Below, piece after piece: positions 7,269-16,276 of a DNA stretch of 64,000 nucleotides. The notes beneath the pieces are model-generated. The model was given only the letters and a program-made list of their open reading frames with translations. It did no database searches and had not been told where the DNA came from. The position numbers were made by a program, and so were the translations under genes. The stretch lies in assembly GCF_019739195.1 (NCBI RefSeq), contig NZ_JAHHDS010000003.1, positions 682,001-746,000 of the forward strand, in the 5' to 3' direction. The number at the start of each line of letters is the position of its first letter. Within the stretch, counting starts at the first letter, position 1. Origin of the DNA: Microcella sp. GTDB taxonomy: Bacteria; Actinomycetota; Actinomycetes; Actinomycetales; Microbacteriaceae.

Positions 7269-8372
7269 CTACTCCGCCTGGGGCTCGTCAGAGTCGGTCG
7301 CGAGGTGCGGCGCGAGTTCGCGCGGGTCGAGCGTGCCGTCGAGCACCTGTGCCACCTGGGCCACGATGGGCATCGAGACGCCCTTGGTGGCGGCCAGCTC
7401 GAGAATCGGCCCCACCGAGGCGAGGCCTTCTGCCGTCTGGTTCATCTGCGCGATGACCTGCTCGAAGCCGTAGCCCTGCCCCAGCAGGCGACCGGCGGCG
7501 TTGTTGCGCGAGAGCGGCGACTCGCACGTGGCGATGAGGTCGCCCAGCCCGGCGAGGCCGATCATCGTCTCGGGCCGCGCGCCGAAGGCGACGGCGAAGT
7601 CGGTGAGCTCGACGAGCCCGCGCGTGATGATGGAGGCCTTCGTGTTCTCGCCGTATCCGACGCCGTCGGCGATGCCCACCGCCACGGCGATGAGGTTCTT
7701 GAGCACCCCGCCGAACTCGGTGCCGATGACGTCGGTGTTGACGAACGTTCTGAAGTAGTCGTTGGTGGCAGCCTGCGCGACTGCGACCGCCGTCTCGTGA
7801 TGGATGCTGGCCACGACTGCCGCCGTCGGCTCGCGCCGCGCGATCTCGAGTGCGAGGTTTGGCCCGCTCACCGCGGCGATGCGCTCGCGCTCGACGCCGA
7901 GCTCGCCCTCGATGACCTCGCTCATGCGCAGGCCCGTGCCGCGCTCAACGCCCTTCATGAGACTGACGATCGGCACCTCGGCGGGCAAAATGTCGCGGAT
8001 CGACGCGAGATTGCTGCGCAGGCTCTGGCTCGGCACCGAGAGGTAGACCTGCTGCGCGCCCGCGAGCACGTGCTCGAGCGAGTCGTGACCGCGCAGGTTG
8101 CTCGGCAGGTTGATGCCCGGCAGGTAGCCCGAATTGCGATGGGTCTCGGTGATCTCGTGGGCAACTTCGCGCCGCCGCGACCACACGAGCACGTCAGCAC
8201 CGCCGTCGGCGAGCACCTTGGCGAAGGTCGTGCCCCACGAACCGGCACCGAGCACCGCGATGCGCAGGGCACCCGGGCCGGCAGCCGCCGACGGCACCGA
8301 GATGGCTTCGGTCAGCGGTGGATGCTCGGTCTCGCCGCTGTCGACCGCACGGTCGCCCGGCGCCGCGCTCAC
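7269..8372 (-). CDS. gpsA: Glycerol-3-phosphate dehydrogenase [NAD(P)+]
   Basis: GpsA reduces dihydroxyacetone phosphate to sn-glycerol 3-phosphate, the backbone for phospholipids. The Rossmann motif GAGSWGTT lies at about 42-49 and the family block NLIAVAVGIADGVGYGENTKA followed by TRG...ELT and GLAGLGDL is intact. I place the start at GTG 8372 because it overlaps the plsC stop by 4 nt (GTGA), which implies translational coupling; this leaves an alanine/proline-rich N-terminal extension of about 35 residues before the fold. A GTG at 8414 is the alternative. plsC directly upstream uses the product of this enzyme's pathway. Confidence 0.95.
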   Translation of the reverse strand: MSAAPGDRAVDSGETEHPPLTEAISVPSAAAGPGALRIAVLGAGSWGTTFAKVLADGGADVLVWSRRREVAHEITETHRNSGYLPGINLPSNLRGHDSLEHVLAGAQQVYLSVPSQSLRSNLASIRDILPAEVPIVSLMKGVERGTGLRMSEVIEGELGVERERIAAVSGPNLALEIARREPTAAVVASIHHETAVAVAQAATNDYFRTFVNTDVIGTEFGGVLKNLIAVAVGIADGVGYGENTKASIITRGLVELTDFAVAFGARPETMIGLAGLGDLIATCESPLSRNNAAGRLLGQGYGFEQVIAQMNQTAEGLASVGPILELAATKGVSMPIVAQVAQVLDGTLDPRELAPHLATDSDEPQAE

Positions 8373-9118
8373 AGGCGCCCCGTCTCGCTCTGACCGTTCT
8401 TGATCGGGTCCCACCGCTCAGCCGGAGGCGTCTCGCCGCGCAGGTCGCCCAGCAGGGCGGCGATAGCAGCCATGACCCGGTCGGTGCCCTCAGCGAGCGT
8501 CGCCTGGTCGAGAGGCCGCCCGGCGAGGTCGCTCAGGTCGACGGGGTCGCCGATCTTGCAGTAGATGGTCTTGCGCGGAAAGAAGCTGATCTTCTTCGAG
8601 TAGCGCGCCATGATCTGCTGGGTGCCCCAGTGCGCCGCGGGAACGATGGGTACGCCGGCCTGCAGGGCCATGCGCACGGCACCGCTCTTGCCGCGCATCG
8701 GCCACAGGTCGGGGTCGCGGGTGAGGCTGCCTTCGGGGTAGATGATGACCGCGAGCTCGCGATCAACGAGCTGTTGCGCCGCCTTGAGCGGAGCATCCGA
8801 CCGCGCATCGCGCTCGACCGGAATCTGCCCCGACCAGCGCAGGATCGCCCCTAGCACCGGCACCTTGAAGACACTCGCCTTGGCGAGAAACCTCGGCACC
8901 CGCCCGAGCTTCCACATGAAGCGCCCCATAATGACGGGGTCGATCTCGCTGTAGTGGTTCGGGGCGAGGATGAAGGCACCGGTCTTCGGCAGCTTCTCGC
9001 CGTCGACGACCGGGTAGCGCGCCATCAGGGTCAGCAGGGGCAGGCAGAGCGCGGCGATCGAGTGCCACAAGAGCGTCTTCTCGCGGCGACGCTTCGGCTT
9101 CGTTGCAGAGTCAGGCAC
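8369..9118 (-). CDS. plsC: 1-acyl-sn-glycerol-3-phosphate acyltransferase
   Basis: The 249-residue protein carries the acyltransferase motif NHYSEID (His55 and Asp60 of HxxxxD), followed by VERD and YPEGSLTRD, which bind the glycerol phosphate. A hydrophobic stretch near 18-34 should hold it on the inner face of the membrane. It makes phosphatidic acid from lysophosphatidic acid, next to gpsA which supplies glycerol 3-phosphate. The start is GTG 9118 with -10 box TACCCT (9125-9130) 6 nt upstream, so a promoter lies between murA and plsC. Confidence 0.93.
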   Translation of the reverse strand: MPDSATKPKRRREKTLLWHSIAALCLPLLTLMARYPVVDGEKLPKTGAFILAPNHYSEIDPVIMGRFMWKLGRVPRFLAKASVFKVPVLGAILRWSGQIPVERDARSDAPLKAAQQLVDRELAVIIYPEGSLTRDPDLWPMRGKSGAVRMALQAGVPIVPAAHWGTQQIMARYSKKISFFPRKTIYCKIGDPVDLSDLAGRPLDQATLAEGTDRVMAAIAALLGDLRGETPPAERWDPIKNGQSETGRL

Positions 9119-9158
9119 GGGTCAAGGGTAGTGCGTGCGCGGCGTAGCGCGAGAAGAC

Positions 9159-10523
9159 TCAGACGAGTTCGAAGTCGGCCCCGAGGGCTCGCAGTTTGTC
9201 GATGAACAGCTCGTAGCCCCGGCTGATGATGCCGACGTTGCTGATCGTCGAGGTGCCTGACGCGGCGAGGCCCGCAATGAGGTGGCTGAAGCCGCCCCGC
9301 AAGTCGGGAACCCGAACGGATGCGCCGTGCAGCGGCGTCGGCCCCGTGATGACGGCGGCCTGCTCGAGCGGGCGGCGCGGCACACGACGCGTGATCGACG
9401 CGATGCCAGCCTGGTGCACGACGATGTTCGCACCCATCTCGTTGAGCGCCTCGGTGAAGCCGAACCGGTTCTCATAGACGGTCTCGTGCACGATCGACTC
9501 GCCTTCGGCCTGCGTGAGCGCGACGATGAGCGGCTGCTGCCAGTCGGTCATGAAGCCGGGGTGCACGTCGGTCTCGATCATGACCGGCTTGAGCGGCGTG
9601 CCGGGGTGCCAGAAGCGAATGCCGTCGTCGAGCACCTCGAACTCGCCCCCGACCTTGCGGTAGACGTTCAAGAAGGTCATGAGCTCTTGCTGCTTCGCAC
9701 CACCGACGGTGATGTCACCCTTTGTCGCAAGCGCCGCCGCCGCCCAGCTCGCGGCCTCATTGCGGTCTCCGATCGCGGTGTGGGTGTAGCCGCGCAGGGT
9801 CTCGACGCCCTCGATGACGATGACGCGATTCGGCTCGACCGAGATGATCGCGCCCATCTTCTGCAGAATCGCGATGAGGTCCATGATCTCGGGCTCGATG
9901 GCCGCGTTGACAAGCTCGGTCGTGCCCTGGGCGCGAACAGCCGTGAGCAGCACCTGCTCGGTCGCTCCGACGCTCGGGAAGGGCAGTTCGATGTGCGCTC
10001 CCACGAGCTTCTGCGGCGCCGTGAGGTGGATGCCCTGGTGCGACTTCTCGACGATCGCCCCGAACGCGCGCAACGCGTTGAGGTGGAAGTCGATGGGGCG
10101 GTCGCCGATGCGGCAGCCGCCCAGGTCGGGAATGAAGGCCTCACCGAGCTGGTGCAGCAGAGGCCCGCAGAACAGAATCGGAATGCGGCTCGACCCGGCG
10201 TGCGCGTCGATCTCGGCGAAATGCGCACCGACGACGTTGCTCGTGTCAAGCGTGAGCTCGCCCGGCGCTGTCGAGGTGATCTCGACGCCGTGCGCTTTGA
10301 GCAGACCGCTCACGACGTGCACGTCGCTGATCTCGGGTACGCCGCGCAAAACGCTCGGGGTGTCGGCAAGCAGCGCGGCGACCATCGCCTTGGTGACGAG
10401 GTTCTTCGCGCCGCGCACCTCGATGCGGCCGCGCAATGGCTTGCCGCCGTGGATGACGATGGAGTCAGACGTGAGGCCGACGCGTGCGGCAGCCTTCTGC
10501 GAGTCTTTTGAGAGCGAATTCAT
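9159..10523 (-). CDS. murA: UDP-N-acetylglucosamine 1-carboxyvinyltransferase
   Basis: MurA transfers enolpyruvate from PEP to UDP-GlcNAc, the first committed step of peptidoglycan synthesis. The 454-residue EPSP-synthase-fold protein shows KNLVTKAMVAALL near 41-53 and the loop GGCRIGDRPIDFH with the catalytic cysteine at about 137, the residue alkylated by fosfomycin in Cys-type enzymes. An RGGFSHLIAGLAASG segment lies near the C-terminus as usual. A short AAGG ribosome site precedes the ATG. It is 31 nt downstream of leuD and probably co-transcribed with it. Confidence 0.96.
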   Translation of the reverse strand: MNSLSKDSQKAAARVGLTSDSIVIHGGKPLRGRIEVRGAKNLVTKAMVAALLADTPSVLRGVPEISDVHVVSGLLKAHGVEITSTAPGELTLDTSNVVGAHFAEIDAHAGSSRIPILFCGPLLHQLGEAFIPDLGGCRIGDRPIDFHLNALRAFGAIVEKSHQGIHLTAPQKLVGAHIELPFPSVGATEQVLLTAVRAQGTTELVNAAIEPEIMDLIAILQKMGAIISVEPNRVIVIEGVETLRGYTHTAIGDRNEAASWAAAALATKGDITVGGAKQQELMTFLNVYRKVGGEFEVLDDGIRFWHPGTPLKPVMIETDVHPGFMTDWQQPLIVALTQAEGESIVHETVYENRFGFTEALNEMGANIVVHQAGIASITRRVPRRPLEQAAVITGPTPLHGASVRVPDLRGGFSHLIAGLAASGTSTISNVGIISRGYELFIDKLRALGADFELV

Positions 10524-10554
10524 GAGACCTTACGGTGGTGGTGTCGGTCGGCCC

Positions 10555-11151
10555 TCAGCGGGCGGGAAGGGTGGTGGGTCGCCAACTCTCGCGACGAGAC
10601 TCGAAGTCGGTGATGGCCTGCTCGTCACGCAGGGTCAGGCCGATGTCGTCGAGGCCTTCGAGCAAGCGCCACCGGGTGTAGTCGTCAATCTCGAACGGCA
10701 CCGTGATATTCCCGACCGTCACGGTGCGCTCCTCGAGATCGACGGTCGCCTCCATACCCGGACTCGCCTCGAGTTCGGCCCACAGCTTCTCGACGGTCGG
10801 CTCGTCGATCACGCCCACGAGCAGACCCTGCTTACCAGCGTTGCCGCGGAAGATGTCGGCGAACTTCGGACTGATCACGGCCGCGAAGCCGAAGTCACGC
10901 AGTGCCCACACCGCGTGCTCGCGACTCGACCCGGTTCCGAAATCGGGGCCGGCGATGAGGATTCGCGGGTTCGCGTACTCGGGCTTGTTCAAGATGAAGT
11001 CGGGGTCTTGGCGCCACGCCGAGAAAAGCGCATCGTCGTAGCCGGTCTTCGTGACCCGCTTGAGGAACACGGCGGGGATGATCTGGTCGGTGTCGACGTT
11101 GCTGCGACGGAACGGCACCGCGACGCCCGTGATCGTGCTGACCTTCTCCAT
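10555..11151 (-). CDS. leuD: 3-isopropylmalate dehydratase small subunit
   Basis: The 198-residue subunit supplies the swivelling domain of isopropylmalate isomerase in leucine synthesis. [15 protein letters not shown] near the N-terminus and [17 protein letters not shown] near the middle are typical and include the substrate-binding GxGSSR. It starts 2 nt after the leuC stop, so the two subunits are produced from one message. Confidence 0.96.
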   Translation of the reverse strand: MEKVSTITGVAVPFRRSNVDTDQIIPAVFLKRVTKTGYDDALFSAWRQDPDFILNKPEYANPRILIAGPDFGTGSSREHAVWALRDFGFAAVISPKFADIFRGNAGKQGLLVGVIDEPTVEKLWAELEASPGMEATVDLEERTVTVGNITVPFEIDDYTRWRLLEGLDDIGLTLRDEQAITDFESRRESWRPTTLPAR

Positions 11152-11153
11152 GA

Positions 11154-12638
11154 CTAAACCTGTGCCCCTTCGATTGTCGCGAAGCGCGGGTCGACGGCAA
11201 CGCCGTCAGCAATCAGGTCGCTCACACTCGACAACGTGCCGCGAATCGCGGTTGACGCCGCCACGAGCGGCGACACGAGGTGGGTGCGGCCGCCCTTGCC
11301 CTGGCGACCCTCGAAGTTGCGGTTGCTCGTCGAGGCGCAACGCTGGCCGGGCTCGAGCTGGTCAGGGTTCATGCCTAAGCACATCGAGCATCCGGCGAAA
11401 CGCCACTCTCCTCCGAACGCCTCCACCACCTTGTCGATGCCCTCGGCTTCGGCCTCGAGTCGCACGCGGGCAGAACCGGGCACCACGATGACGTCGACAC
11501 CGTCGGCCTTCTTCTGACCCTTGATGATCGAGGCGAACGCTCGCAGGTCGTCGAGACGACTGTTCGTGCACGAGCCCATGAAGACGACGTCGACGGGAAT
11601 CTTCTTCATCGGGGTGCCAGGTTCGAGCGCCATGTACTCGAGCGCGCGCTCGGCCGCCGCGCGCTCGTTGGGGTCGATGATCGTCGACGGGTCGGGCACC
11701 GACTGGCTGAGCGAGACACCCTGGCCGGGGTTGGTGCCCCAGGTGACGAATGGCTCGAGCTCGTTGGCGTCGAGAAACACTTCGGCGTCGAAGACGGCAT
11801 CGTCATCGGTCGCGAGCGTGTTCCAGTACTCGACGGCCGCATCCCAGTCGGTGCCCTGGGGCGCGTGCGGTCGGCCCTTCAGATAGGCGTAGGTCGTCTC
11901 GTCGGGAGCGACCATGCCGGCCCGCGCACCCGCCTCGATCGACATGTTGCAGATCGTCATGCGGCCATCCATCGACAGTGCACGGATGGCCGAGCCACGG
12001 TACTCGAGCACATAGCCTTGTCCGCCGCCCGTGCCGATCTTGGCGATGACGGCGAGAATGATGTCTTTCGCCGTGACTCCGGGCTTCAACTCGCCCTCGA
12101 CCGTGATCGCCATGGTCTTGAACGGCGTGAGCGGCAGCGTCTGGGTGGCGAGCACGTGCTCGACCTCGCTCGTACCGATGCCGAACGCCATGGCACCGAA
12201 CGCGCCGTGCGTGCTCGTGTGCGAGTCGCCGCACACGACAGTGATGCCCGGCATCGTCAGACCCAGCTGCGGGCCGACGACGTGCACAATGCCTTGTTCG
12301 ATATCGCCGAGCGAGTGCAGGCGCACGCCGAACTCGGCACAGTTGGCGCGAAGGGTCTCGATCTGCTTGCGGCTCGTGGGCTCAGCGATGGGCTTGTCGA
12401 TCGCGAGCGTTGGCGTGTTGTGGTCTTCGGTCGCAATCGTCAGATCGGGGCGACGCACGGGCCGACCGGCCATGCGCAGTCCGTCGAAGGCCTGCGGGCT
12501 CGTGACCTCGTGCACGAGGTGCAGGTCGATGTAGAGCAGGTCGGGCTCGCCGTTCTCGCCCTTGGCGACAAGATGCGCATCCCAGACCTTCTCGGCCAGA
12601 GTGCGGGGGCGGTGCAGGTGCGGTGTTGCGTCGTTCAT
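11154..12638 (-). CDS. leuC: 3-isopropylmalate dehydratase large subunit
   Basis: The 494-residue protein is the catalytic aconitase-type subunit that holds a 4Fe-4S cluster. The three cluster cysteines are visible in [12 protein letters not shown] and [11 protein letters not shown]. With LeuD it converts 2- to 3-isopropylmalate. The ATG at 12638 has an AAGAAGGGTGA ribosome site and a long 5' leader containing a leucine-codon leader peptide and an inverted repeat, so transcription attenuation by charged tRNA-Leu is likely. Confidence 0.96.
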   Translation of the reverse strand: MNDATPHLHRPRTLAEKVWDAHLVAKGENGEPDLLYIDLHLVHEVTSPQAFDGLRMAGRPVRRPDLTIATEDHNTPTLAIDKPIAEPTSRKQIETLRANCAEFGVRLHSLGDIEQGIVHVVGPQLGLTMPGITVVCGDSHTSTHGAFGAMAFGIGTSEVEHVLATQTLPLTPFKTMAITVEGELKPGVTAKDIILAVIAKIGTGGGQGYVLEYRGSAIRALSMDGRMTICNMSIEAGARAGMVAPDETTYAYLKGRPHAPQGTDWDAAVEYWNTLATDDDAVFDAEVFLDANELEPFVTWGTNPGQGVSLSQSVPDPSTIIDPNERAAAERALEYMALEPGTPMKKIPVDVVFMGSCTNSRLDDLRAFASIIKGQKKADGVDVIVVPGSARVRLEAEAEGIDKVVEAFGGEWRFAGCSMCLGMNPDQLEPGQRCASTSNRNFEGRQGKGGRTHLVSPLVAASTAIRGTLSSVSDLIADGVAVDPRFATIEGAQV

Positions 12639-12686
12639 GGGGAAATCACCCTTCTTGCGGGGTTGCGATGCGGCCGCGTCGAAACT

Positions 12687-12729
12687 CCGCGGCGAGAGTG
12701 CGACCTGGGGTGATCAGGACTCGCCGCGG
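12687..12729 (-). promoter_or_regulatory. Attenuator stem-loop in the leuC leader
   Basis: Perfect 10-bp arms at 12687-12696 and 12720-12729 (CCGCGGCGAG with its complement) enclose a loop of about 23 nt. The first-transcribed arm overlaps the end of the leader peptide, so ribosome stalling at its leucine codons would prevent this pairing, as in known leucine attenuators. A second small stem (CCTG/CAGG) lies in the loop. Confidence 0.65.
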
Positions 12730-12758
12730 CGACGAAGAAGAAGCCGCGCGCGGTGCAT
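12714..12758 (-). CDS. leuL: leuC operon leader peptide
   Basis: A 14-residue open frame, MHRARLLLRRRGES, contains three consecutive Leu codons, all CTT, an uncommon codon in this GC-rich genome. A -10 box TAGCCT (12765-12770) lies 6 nt before its ATG, so the transcript begins at the leader start codon. The stop is followed by the second arm of a perfect inverted repeat before leuC. Actinobacterial leu genes are known to use such leader peptides; the assignment here rests on the codon run, the promoter position and the hairpin. Confidence 0.8.
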   Translation of the reverse strand: MHRARLLLRRRGES

Positions 12759-12785
12759 CTGCTCAGGCTATCACTGGGGCCACGG

Positions 12786-13472
12786 TCAGGCGGGCGGCGG
12801 GGTGTGGCACTCGACGCACGCCTGAATGACGGTGATCATCTCGTCGAGGTCGTCGGTCACCGTGATGAGGTCGAGGTCGCCGGGCGAGATCGTGCCTGCC
12901 GCCAGCAGAGAGTCGCGCAGCCACTCGAGGGCGGGCGTCCAGAACTCGGTGCCGATGAGAATCACCGGAAAGTCGTGCAGCTTGCCGGTCTGAATGAGCG
13001 TGAGCGATTCGAACAGCTCGTCGAGCGTTCCGAATCCGCCCGGCAGCACGACGAAGGCGCACGAGTAGCGCACGAACACGGTCTTGCGCACGAAGAAGTG
13101 CTCGAACGGCAGCACGATCTCGGCATAGGGGTTCGGCTTCTCTTCACGGGGCAGTTCGATCGTCAGGCCGATCGATCGAGCTCCGGCTTCAGCGGCTCCT
13201 TGGTTCGCTGCCTGCATGAGCCCGGGCCCGCCACCCGTGATGACCGTGAACCCCGCGTCAGAGATGCGGCGGCCGACCTCGACACCGAGGGCATAGCGCG
13301 AATGCTCGGGGGCGACCCTCGCCGAGCCGAACACCGACACCCCCAGGCGCATGCCGTCGAGAGTGCTGAAGGCCTTCTCGAACTCGCGCTCGACGCTCGC
13401 GAGCCATTCGCGATTCTCTGCGCTCGTGACCTGACCGGAAAGAAACTGGCCCTCTGTGGGGTGCGGAATCAC
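12786..13472 (-). CDS. LOG-family protein (cytokinin riboside 5'-monophosphate phosphoribohydrolase type)
   Basis: The 228-residue protein has the Rossmann-like LOG fold with GGGPGLMQAAN and the defining PGGFGTLDE motif. Members release a nucleobase from nucleoside monophosphates; in bacteria the physiological substrate is often not known and the older label lysine decarboxylase is wrong. The GTG start at 13472 overlaps the terC stop by 4 nt (GTGA), indicating coupled translation with TerC. Confidence 0.9.
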   Translation of the reverse strand: MIPHPTEGQFLSGQVTSAENREWLASVEREFEKAFSTLDGMRLGVSVFGSARVAPEHSRYALGVEVGRRISDAGFTVITGGGPGLMQAANQGAAEAGARSIGLTIELPREEKPNPYAEIVLPFEHFFVRKTVFVRYSCAFVVLPGGFGTLDELFESLTLIQTGKLHDFPVILIGTEFWTPALEWLRDSLLAAGTISPGDLDLITVTDDLDEMITVIQACVECHTPPPA

Positions 13473-14554
13473 GACCGGGTCTCTTCTGAAACCGCGTTGA
13501 CCCCGCTCTCGGGTGGGGCGACCGAGTCATCGTCATCATCATCATCGGTGGCGCGGGCGAGCGCGGTCGGAATGTAACGGTTCTCGACGCGAAGCTTCAC
13601 CAGGCTCGCGACCACCGCGACTGCCATGGCCGCCACGATGACCAGCAGCGACGTCACCGTGTCGATGACCGGCACCCATTCGATGTGCTCACCACCGTTG
13701 ATGAACGGCAACTCGTTCTCGTGCATGGCGTGGAAGATCAGCTTCACGCCGATGAAGGCGAGGATGAAGGCAATGCCGTACTTGAGGTACTCGAGCTTGT
13801 CGACGAGGTGGCCGAGCAAGAAGTAGAGCTGGCGCAGCCCCATGAGGGCGAAGATGTTCGCCGTGAAGACGATGAACGGGCTCTGCGTGATGCCGAAGAT
13901 GGCCGGAATCGAGTCGAGCGCGAAGATGACATCGGTCGTGCCGATGGCGATAAGCACGATGAGCAGGGGGGTCCACAGCCGTCGACCATCGATCTTCACG
14001 CGCAGCTTCATGCCGTGGAAGTCGTCGGTGATCGCGATGCGCTTGCGCAAGACACGAATGAGGGCGCTCTCGCGGGCTTCGTCGTCTTCGCGGCCCGAAA
14101 ACGCCTGCTGAGCCGCAGTGATGAGCAGGAAGATGCCGAAGATGTAGAAGATCCAGCTGAAGTTCTCGATGAGCGCGGCGCCGAGCAGAATGAAGATGCC
14201 CCGGAACAGGAGGGCGAGAATAATGCCGATCATCAGCACCTCTTGCTGCATCTTCTTGGGCACGGCGAATTGAGCCATGATGATGACGAAGACGAAGAGG
14301 TTGTCGATCGACAGGCTGTACTCGGTCAGCCAGCCGGCGACGAACTCGCCGCCGGCCTGGGGGCCCACGACGACGAACATGAGGCCCGCGAAGATGAGGG
14401 CAAGGGTCACGTAGAACGCGACCCACAGCCCCGACTCTTTCGGGCTCGGCACGTGCGGCCTGCGCACGACGAGCAGCAGGTCGAGCACGAGGATCACACT
14501 CAGCACGATGAGCGAGCTGATCTCGAACCAGGCGGGAATGACGAAGTCGCTCAC
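13469..14554 (-). CDS. TerC family integral membrane protein (Alx/MntX-like)
   Basis: The 361-residue protein has about nine hydrophobic segments and the TerC signature: EYSLSIDNLFVFVII, then FALDSIPAIFGITQ, with intramembrane acidic residues expected to bind Mn2+. TerC/Alx proteins export manganese, often to metallate exported proteins. A yybP-ykoY type manganese riboswitch precedes it, supporting a role in manganese balance. The GTG start at 14554 has an AAGG ribosome site. A histidine-free, aspartate-rich tail (six Asp) precedes the C-terminus. Confidence 0.92.
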   Translation of the reverse strand: MSDFVIPAWFEISSLIVLSVILVLDLLLVVRRPHVPSPKESGLWVAFYVTLALIFAGLMFVVVGPQAGGEFVAGWLTEYSLSIDNLFVFVIIMAQFAVPKKMQQEVLMIGIILALLFRGIFILLGAALIENFSWIFYIFGIFLLITAAQQAFSGREDDEARESALIRVLRKRIAITDDFHGMKLRVKIDGRRLWTPLLIVLIAIGTTDVIFALDSIPAIFGITQSPFIVFTANIFALMGLRQLYFLLGHLVDKLEYLKYGIAFILAFIGVKLIFHAMHENELPFINGGEHIEWVPVIDTVTSLLVIVAAMAVAVVASLVKLRVENRYIPTALARATDDDDDDDSVAPPESGVNAVSEETRS

Positions 14555-14582
14555 GGGAGCCTTTCGGAAGGGTCGGTCACGG

Positions 14583-14690
14583 TCGAAAGTCTCTCCCCCG
14601 CGCTACCGCGGCGTCGAACCCGGGCTCGCAACGCTGCAAACCGTGGTGACGGGATCGACGAGGGTGGGATACTCCCCTTCGCTGCGGGCC
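14583..14690 (-). promoter_or_regulatory. yybP-ykoY (Mn2+) riboswitch before terC
   Basis: On the minus strand the leader has the two conserved blocks of this class: GCGAAGGGGAGTA at its 5' side and GGGGGAGAGACTTTCGACC at its 3' side, separated by a GC-rich helix. The outer bases can pair to form P1. A -10 box TAGGCT lies just upstream (14691-14696), placing the transcript start at the aptamer. This class senses Mn2+ and is commonly found before TerC genes. Confidence 0.85.
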
Positions 14691-14710
14691 AGCCTAGCCC
14701 GTCGCGACGG

Positions 14711-15097
14711 CTAGTCCTGCTCGATCGTGAGGGTCCACGTCGCGTCGCCCTGCTCGCCGTCGAGGTCGATCGACGTCGCGCCGTCGGTGTACGGTCCGAC
14801 CATCGTCGCCTCCCCCGTCGTGAACGCGATCGAGATCGTGAGCATCTCGTCTGCCACGGCCCACGTGTCGGTCGGGTCGTCGTACTCATTGCCGTTGAGG
14901 GTCAGGCCGATCGTGCCATCCTCCTGAAACAGGATTCCCCACTCGTCGTCATCAGAGTCAGTGCCCGACCAGCTCGTGCCGATGAGCGGTTCACCCGTCG
15001 ACGGGCCCGCCAAGAGCTGCTCAATGCTCGCGCACCCGGAGACCGCGATGACGAGCGTGAGTGAGAGTGCGGCAGCGAGCATGCGCAGGCGAGACAT
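14711..15097 (-). CDS. Small lipoprotein, unknown function
   Basis: The 128-residue product has a signal sequence ending in VSGC (lipid cysteine at 22), then an acidic domain rich in beta-strand-like segments (TWAVADEMLTISIAFTTG, ATWTLTIEQD) reminiscent of small lipocalin-like folds. No family can be named. A -10 box TAGTCT (15104-15109) is 6 nt before the ATG, so it is leaderless and starts just after the tRNA-Glu terminator. Confidence 0.75.
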   Translation of the reverse strand: MSRLRMLAAALSLTLVIAVSGCASIEQLLAGPSTGEPLIGTSWSGTDSDDDEWGILFQEDGTIGLTLNGNEYDDPTDTWAVADEMLTISIAFTTGEATMVGPYTDGATSIDLDGEQGDATWTLTIEQD

Positions 15098-15125
15098 GCG
15101 GCCAGACTACCTGCGCGGTGGCACG

Positions 15126-15151
15126 AAAAAAGCCTCCGCTTCCGGAGGCTT
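15126..15151 (-). terminator. Rho-independent terminator of tRNA-Glu
   Basis: On the minus strand a perfect 9-bp stem (AAGCCTCCG with CGGAGGCTT, four-base loop) is followed by six T residues in total. It lies about 30 nt downstream of the tRNA-Glu 3' end and stops read-through into the lipoprotein gene. Confidence 0.9.
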
Positions 15152-15179
15152 CTCGTGGTGCTGGTGTTCGTTGCGGATG

Positions 15180-15255
15180 TGGTGACCCCAGCGGGATTCG
15201 AACCCGCGTTACCGCCGTGAGAGGGCGGCGTACTAGGCCGCTATACGATGGGGCC
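15180..15255 (-). tRNA. tRNA-Glu (anticodon CTC)
   Basis: Read on the minus strand from 15255 the sequence folds as a standard cloverleaf: 7-bp acceptor stem including one G-U pair, D arm with GCGGCCTAG, anticodon stem CCGCC/GGCGG with loop CTCTCAC (anticodon CTC), and the T arm GCGGGTTCGAATCCCGC. The CCA end is encoded (15182-15180). Confidence 0.95.
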
Positions 15256-15317
15256 GCGGCTGCAACCGTACGAGTATGCCACAGCGCCGATACCCCGGCA
15301 AAACCGGGGCCGGCGGC

Positions 15318-16235
15318 TTATGCCAGCACGCGCAGACTGCCCGCATCCATCTCAATGTCGACTGGTAGCGGCGCGATGCGCTCGCCGTCTGCGTAGGCCA
15401 CCACGCCCTCGGCCACGACGCGCACGGAGCGCGCTCGGTGCACGACGACCCGGTGGTCGGTGACGTGGGTGCCGGCGAAGACGCGCGGGTAGATGCGCAA
15501 GAACGCGAGTCTGCCGAGAGGCCGCACGAGCACGACGTCGAAGAGTCCGTCGTCGAGACTCGCCGCTGGCGCGACCTTCATTCCCCCGCCGAACGAGAGG
15601 TTGTTCGCGACGGCCACGAGCATGGCGCGCTCGGTGTGCACGACACCATCGAGCGTCACGGTGTACTCGATCGGTCGCAGCTTGGCGAGCTCGACGAGCA
15701 GCGCGATCGTGTAGCGGCTGCGCCCTCGGGGTCGCGTCATGCGGTTGGCCCGTTCGTTGACGAGCGCATCGAAGCCTGCCGACAGAATGCAACCGAATCG
15801 AGCGTGGCCCCGCGGCTCATCCCCGCCGCCGAACGAGATCGTGCCGGCATCGATGACTCGGGGCGGGCGATCGAGCGCAGCCACGAGGGCCTCGATGGCC
15901 GCCTCGGTGTCGTCGATCGGGATGCTCAGACCGCGTGCCACGTCATTGCCGGTGCCGCTCGGCACAAGGCCGAGGGGCACCTTCGTGCCCTCGAGGGCCG
16001 TCACGCCCAGATTGACCATGCCGTCGCCGCCGACGACGACGAGCGCGTCTGGCTTCTCGCGCACCGCCGCGCGGGTCGCGTCGAGAAGCTGAGCGAAGTC
16101 GGGCTCGATGAGGCTCGTGACTTCATGGCCGAGGCCGCGCAGCGTGGTCACGACGGCGGGGCCGACCTCGCGCCCTCGACCGAACGAGGCGTTCGGGTTG
16201 ATGGCGACGACGATGCGCTTCGACGACGATGTCAT
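15318..16235 (-). CDS. Diacylglycerol/lipid kinase (DAGK catalytic domain, YegS-like)
   Basis: The 305-residue protein starts with NPNASFGRG, the nucleotide-binding edge of the DAGK domain, and carries VGGDGMVNLG near 71 and PSGTGNDVARGL near 103, the two glycine motifs of this kinase family. Such enzymes phosphorylate diacylglycerol or other lipid diols at the cytoplasmic membrane face. The exact lipid is not evident. The ATG at 16235 stands 6 nt after a -10 box CATAAT (16242-16247). Confidence 0.92.
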   Translation of the reverse strand: MTSSSKRIVVAINPNASFGRGREVGPAVVTTLRGLGHEVTSLIEPDFAQLLDATRAAVREKPDALVVVGGDGMVNLGVTALEGTKVPLGLVPSGTGNDVARGLSIPIDDTEAAIEALVAALDRPPRVIDAGTISFGGGDEPRGHARFGCILSAGFDALVNERANRMTRPRGRSRYTIALLVELAKLRPIEYTVTLDGVVHTERAMLVAVANNLSFGGGMKVAPAASLDDGLFDVVLVRPLGRLAFLRIYPRVFAGTHVTDHRVVVHRARSVRVVAEGVVAYADGERIAPLPVDIEMDAGSLRVLA

Positions 16236-16276
16236 GCGCTGATTATGGCGCGCTACCGAAGCGAAGGCGATTCGGC

